From contig NZ_JALHLS010000017.1 of assembly GCF_022844445.1 (NCBI RefSeq), positions 1 through 64,000 of the forward strand: a stretch of 64,000 nucleotides of DNA, in the 5' to 3' direction. Position 1 is the stretch's first letter; the number at the start of each line of letters is the position of its first letter. This document shows, in pieces, positions 62,676 through 64,000 of the stretch. The notes beneath the pieces are model-generated. The model had not been told where the DNA came from, ran no database searches, and saw only the letters and a program-made list of their open reading frames with translations. A program made the position numbers and the translations under genes. The DNA is from Hyphomonas sp. GTDB taxonomy: Bacteria; Pseudomonadota; Alphaproteobacteria; Caulobacterales; Hyphomonadaceae.

Positions 62676-64000
62676 CTACTCCGCTGCTACTGCGGTGTCT
62701 AGGCTGGTCGCCAGCGCAGAACACTCGGCCATCGTGCGCGAGGCGCGGGCGATGGGATTAGTCAGGTAGAAGTCAGCCACGGCGCGCTTGAAGGGCTGGC
62801 TGCCGAGGCTGGCACCGCCGGCCGGCAGCGTCGCGGAAAGCGCTGCGACCCCCTTCGCGCCCGGCGCATAGCCGCGGCCTGAGAATGGCGTGTTCTCGCC
62901 TGCCTTGCCGCGCAGGACGGCGCGCAGGTCGTCGGCTGTGTCATACGAAAGCGCCTTGCCCATGACGGCCGAGAGCGCGCGGAAGATGGCCCAGCCCTCC
63001 CGGGCCTCGCCCTTCGGCTGCACGGCCCGGGTCGTCATCTGCACTCGGCCTTCGGTGTTGACGTAGGTTGCCGACAATTCCGTATATGCCGCACAAGGCA
63101 GAACGACATCTGCGCGGGACGCTCCGGCATCGCCGTGCGAGCCGACATAGATGACCTTCGCCGCGCCGAGCTTAGACAGGTCCACTTCGTCCGCGCCCAG
63201 GAGCACGACCGTCTTCAGGCCGCTGCCGAGAATGTCCGCCGTTGCCTTGCCGCCCTCTGCAGGGAGAAAGCCAAGATCGAGCGCCCCCACACGGCCGGCG
63301 GCCGTGTGCAGCATGCCGTAACCCGCCCAGCCTTCGGCGATCGCACCGGTGTCCTGCGCGAGCTTAAGCGCCGCCGCGAGGATCGCCGCGCCATCCGCGC
63401 GGCACACCGCCGCTTCGCCAACCACGACCATCGGACGCTTCGCGCCCTTGAAGAATTCTACAACCGCCGCCGACGTCAGCGCATCCGGCGAGGTGCCGAG
63501 GTGATCGTAGGGGTAGGTCAAGTCCGCCGCTTCACCGATTACGGCCACCTTGAGGTTGCCCCAAAGCCAGGACTTGCGAATGCGCGCATTCCACACCGCC
63601 GCTTCGATGCGGGGGTTTGCGCCGATCAAAAGAAGCGCGTCGGACTCCTCAACGCCGGCCAGCGTCGGATTCAGCAGGTAATGCTCGCGCACGCCGCTTG
63701 TGCCGTACTGCGCGCCTGCCGGACGGCAGTCGGTGCTCTTCACGCCAAGACCGCTGAAGAAATCGAGCGCGGCCTTCGCCTGCTCAGCCTCAATCAGGTC
63801 ACCGGCGACAACGCCGATCTCGTCAGCATTCACCGACAGCGCGGCCTTCACGGCGTCCAGTGCTTCCGGCCAAGTGACCGCATGCAACTTGCCGTTCTGG
63901 CGCACGTACGGCCGGTCAAGGCGCTGGCGCGCGAGACCATCCCACACGAAGCGGGATTTGTCCGACAGCCACTCTTCGTTCACATCTTCGCTCGTTTCGG
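62676..64000 (-). CDS. nuoG: NADH-quinone oxidoreductase subunit G, C-terminal part (cut by window edge)
   Basis: The large peripheral-arm subunit with several iron-sulfur clusters and a molybdopterin-oxidoreductase-like fold. Only the C-terminal 441 or so codons are present; the reading frame is open to base 64000. The first visible residues, NEEWLSDKSRFVWDGL, correspond to the start of the molybdopterin-like region. LLIGANPRIEAAVWNARIRK is typical of that fold. The N-terminal 2Fe-2S and 4Fe-4S motifs lie outside the window. nuoH follows after nine bases. Confidence 0.95.
   Translation of the reverse strand, partial: ETSEDVNEEWLSDKSRFVWDGLARQRLDRPYVRQNGKLHAVTWPEALDAVKAALSVNADEIGVVAGDLIEAEQAKAALDFFSGLGVKSTDCRPAGAQYGTSGVREHYLLNPTLAGVEESDALLLIGANPRIEAAVWNARIRKSWLWGNLKVAVIGEAADLTYPYDHLGTSPDALTSAAVVEFFKGAKRPMVVVGEAAVCRADGAAILAAALKLAQDTGAIAEGWAGYGMLHTAAGRVGALDLGFLPAEGGKATADILGSGLKTVVLLGADEVDLSKLGAAKVIYVGSHGDAGASRADVVLPCAAYTELSATYVNTEGRVQMTTRAVQPKGEAREGWAIFRALSAVMGKALSYDTADDLRAVLRGKAGENTPFSGRGYAPGAKGVAALSATLPAGGASLGSQPFKRAVADFYLTNPIARASRTMAECSALATSLDTAVAAE

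Overview
The window is ordinary chromosomal DNA from an alphaproteobacterium, tightly packed and moderately GC-rich. Markers for the class are a direct-repeat GAAC-N7-GAAC LexA box at lexA, a short prolyl-tRNA synthetase without the inserted editing domain, RNase J beside NADH dehydrogenase, LpxI rather than LpxH, and the block nuo-birA-coaX-rnj-mce-proS-lolCD-dnaE. Gene order and protein character suggest the Caulobacterales/Hyphomonadaceae side of the class. That placement is inference, since no database could be searched. I saw no rRNA, tRNA, CRISPR array, insertion sequence, prophage or integrated element.

Layout. 0.1-5.5 kb holds purine and RNA genes: guaA, an RsmB-type methyltransferase, a DUF1330/GNAT pair and guaB. 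5.6-10.5 kb is mixed: a bacterial indoleamine 2,3-dioxygenase, two paralogous eight-cysteine lipoproteins, a GFA-type zinc protein, rlmE, ppx/gppA and hspQ. 10.5-12.1 kb has hldE and a small unknown gene. 12.3-17.1 kb is a translationally coupled operon of photolyase, FAD oxidoreductase, DUF1365 protein and cyclopropane-fatty-acid synthase; its upstream sequence fits a promoter for an RpoE/ChrR-type (singlet-oxygen) sigma factor. 17.1-20.1 kb has pyrG, secG and tpiA. 20.2-25.9 kb has a PpiD/SurA-like chaperone fused by overlaps to trpE-trpG-trpD-trpC. lexA follows with its own promoter and operator, then a decayed stretch that looks like the N-terminus of comEC, then gltX and gltA.

The right half, 29.9-64 kb, is entirely on the minus strand. 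Read in transcription order it starts with nuoG (cut by the window edge), nuoH-I-J-K-L-M-N, birA, coaX, rnj, mce, a DUF1467 gene, proS, lolC, lolD and dnaE. A new unit then starts with rpsB behind a structured leader, followed by tsf and a rho-independent terminator. After that come pyrH, frr, uppS, cdsA, dxr, rseP, bamA, skp, lpxD, lpxA, lpxI and lpxB: the translation, isoprenoid carrier, outer-membrane assembly and lipid A genes. fabZ, usually between lpxD and lpxA, is missing.

No wholly new multi-gene defence or mobile system is visible. The items most worth a second look are the predicted photo-oxidative-stress promoter and operon, the comEC remnant, the rpsB leader, the missing fabZ, the His/Asp repeat in NuoL, the altered PHP domain of DnaE, and the duplicated cysteine-rich lipoproteins.
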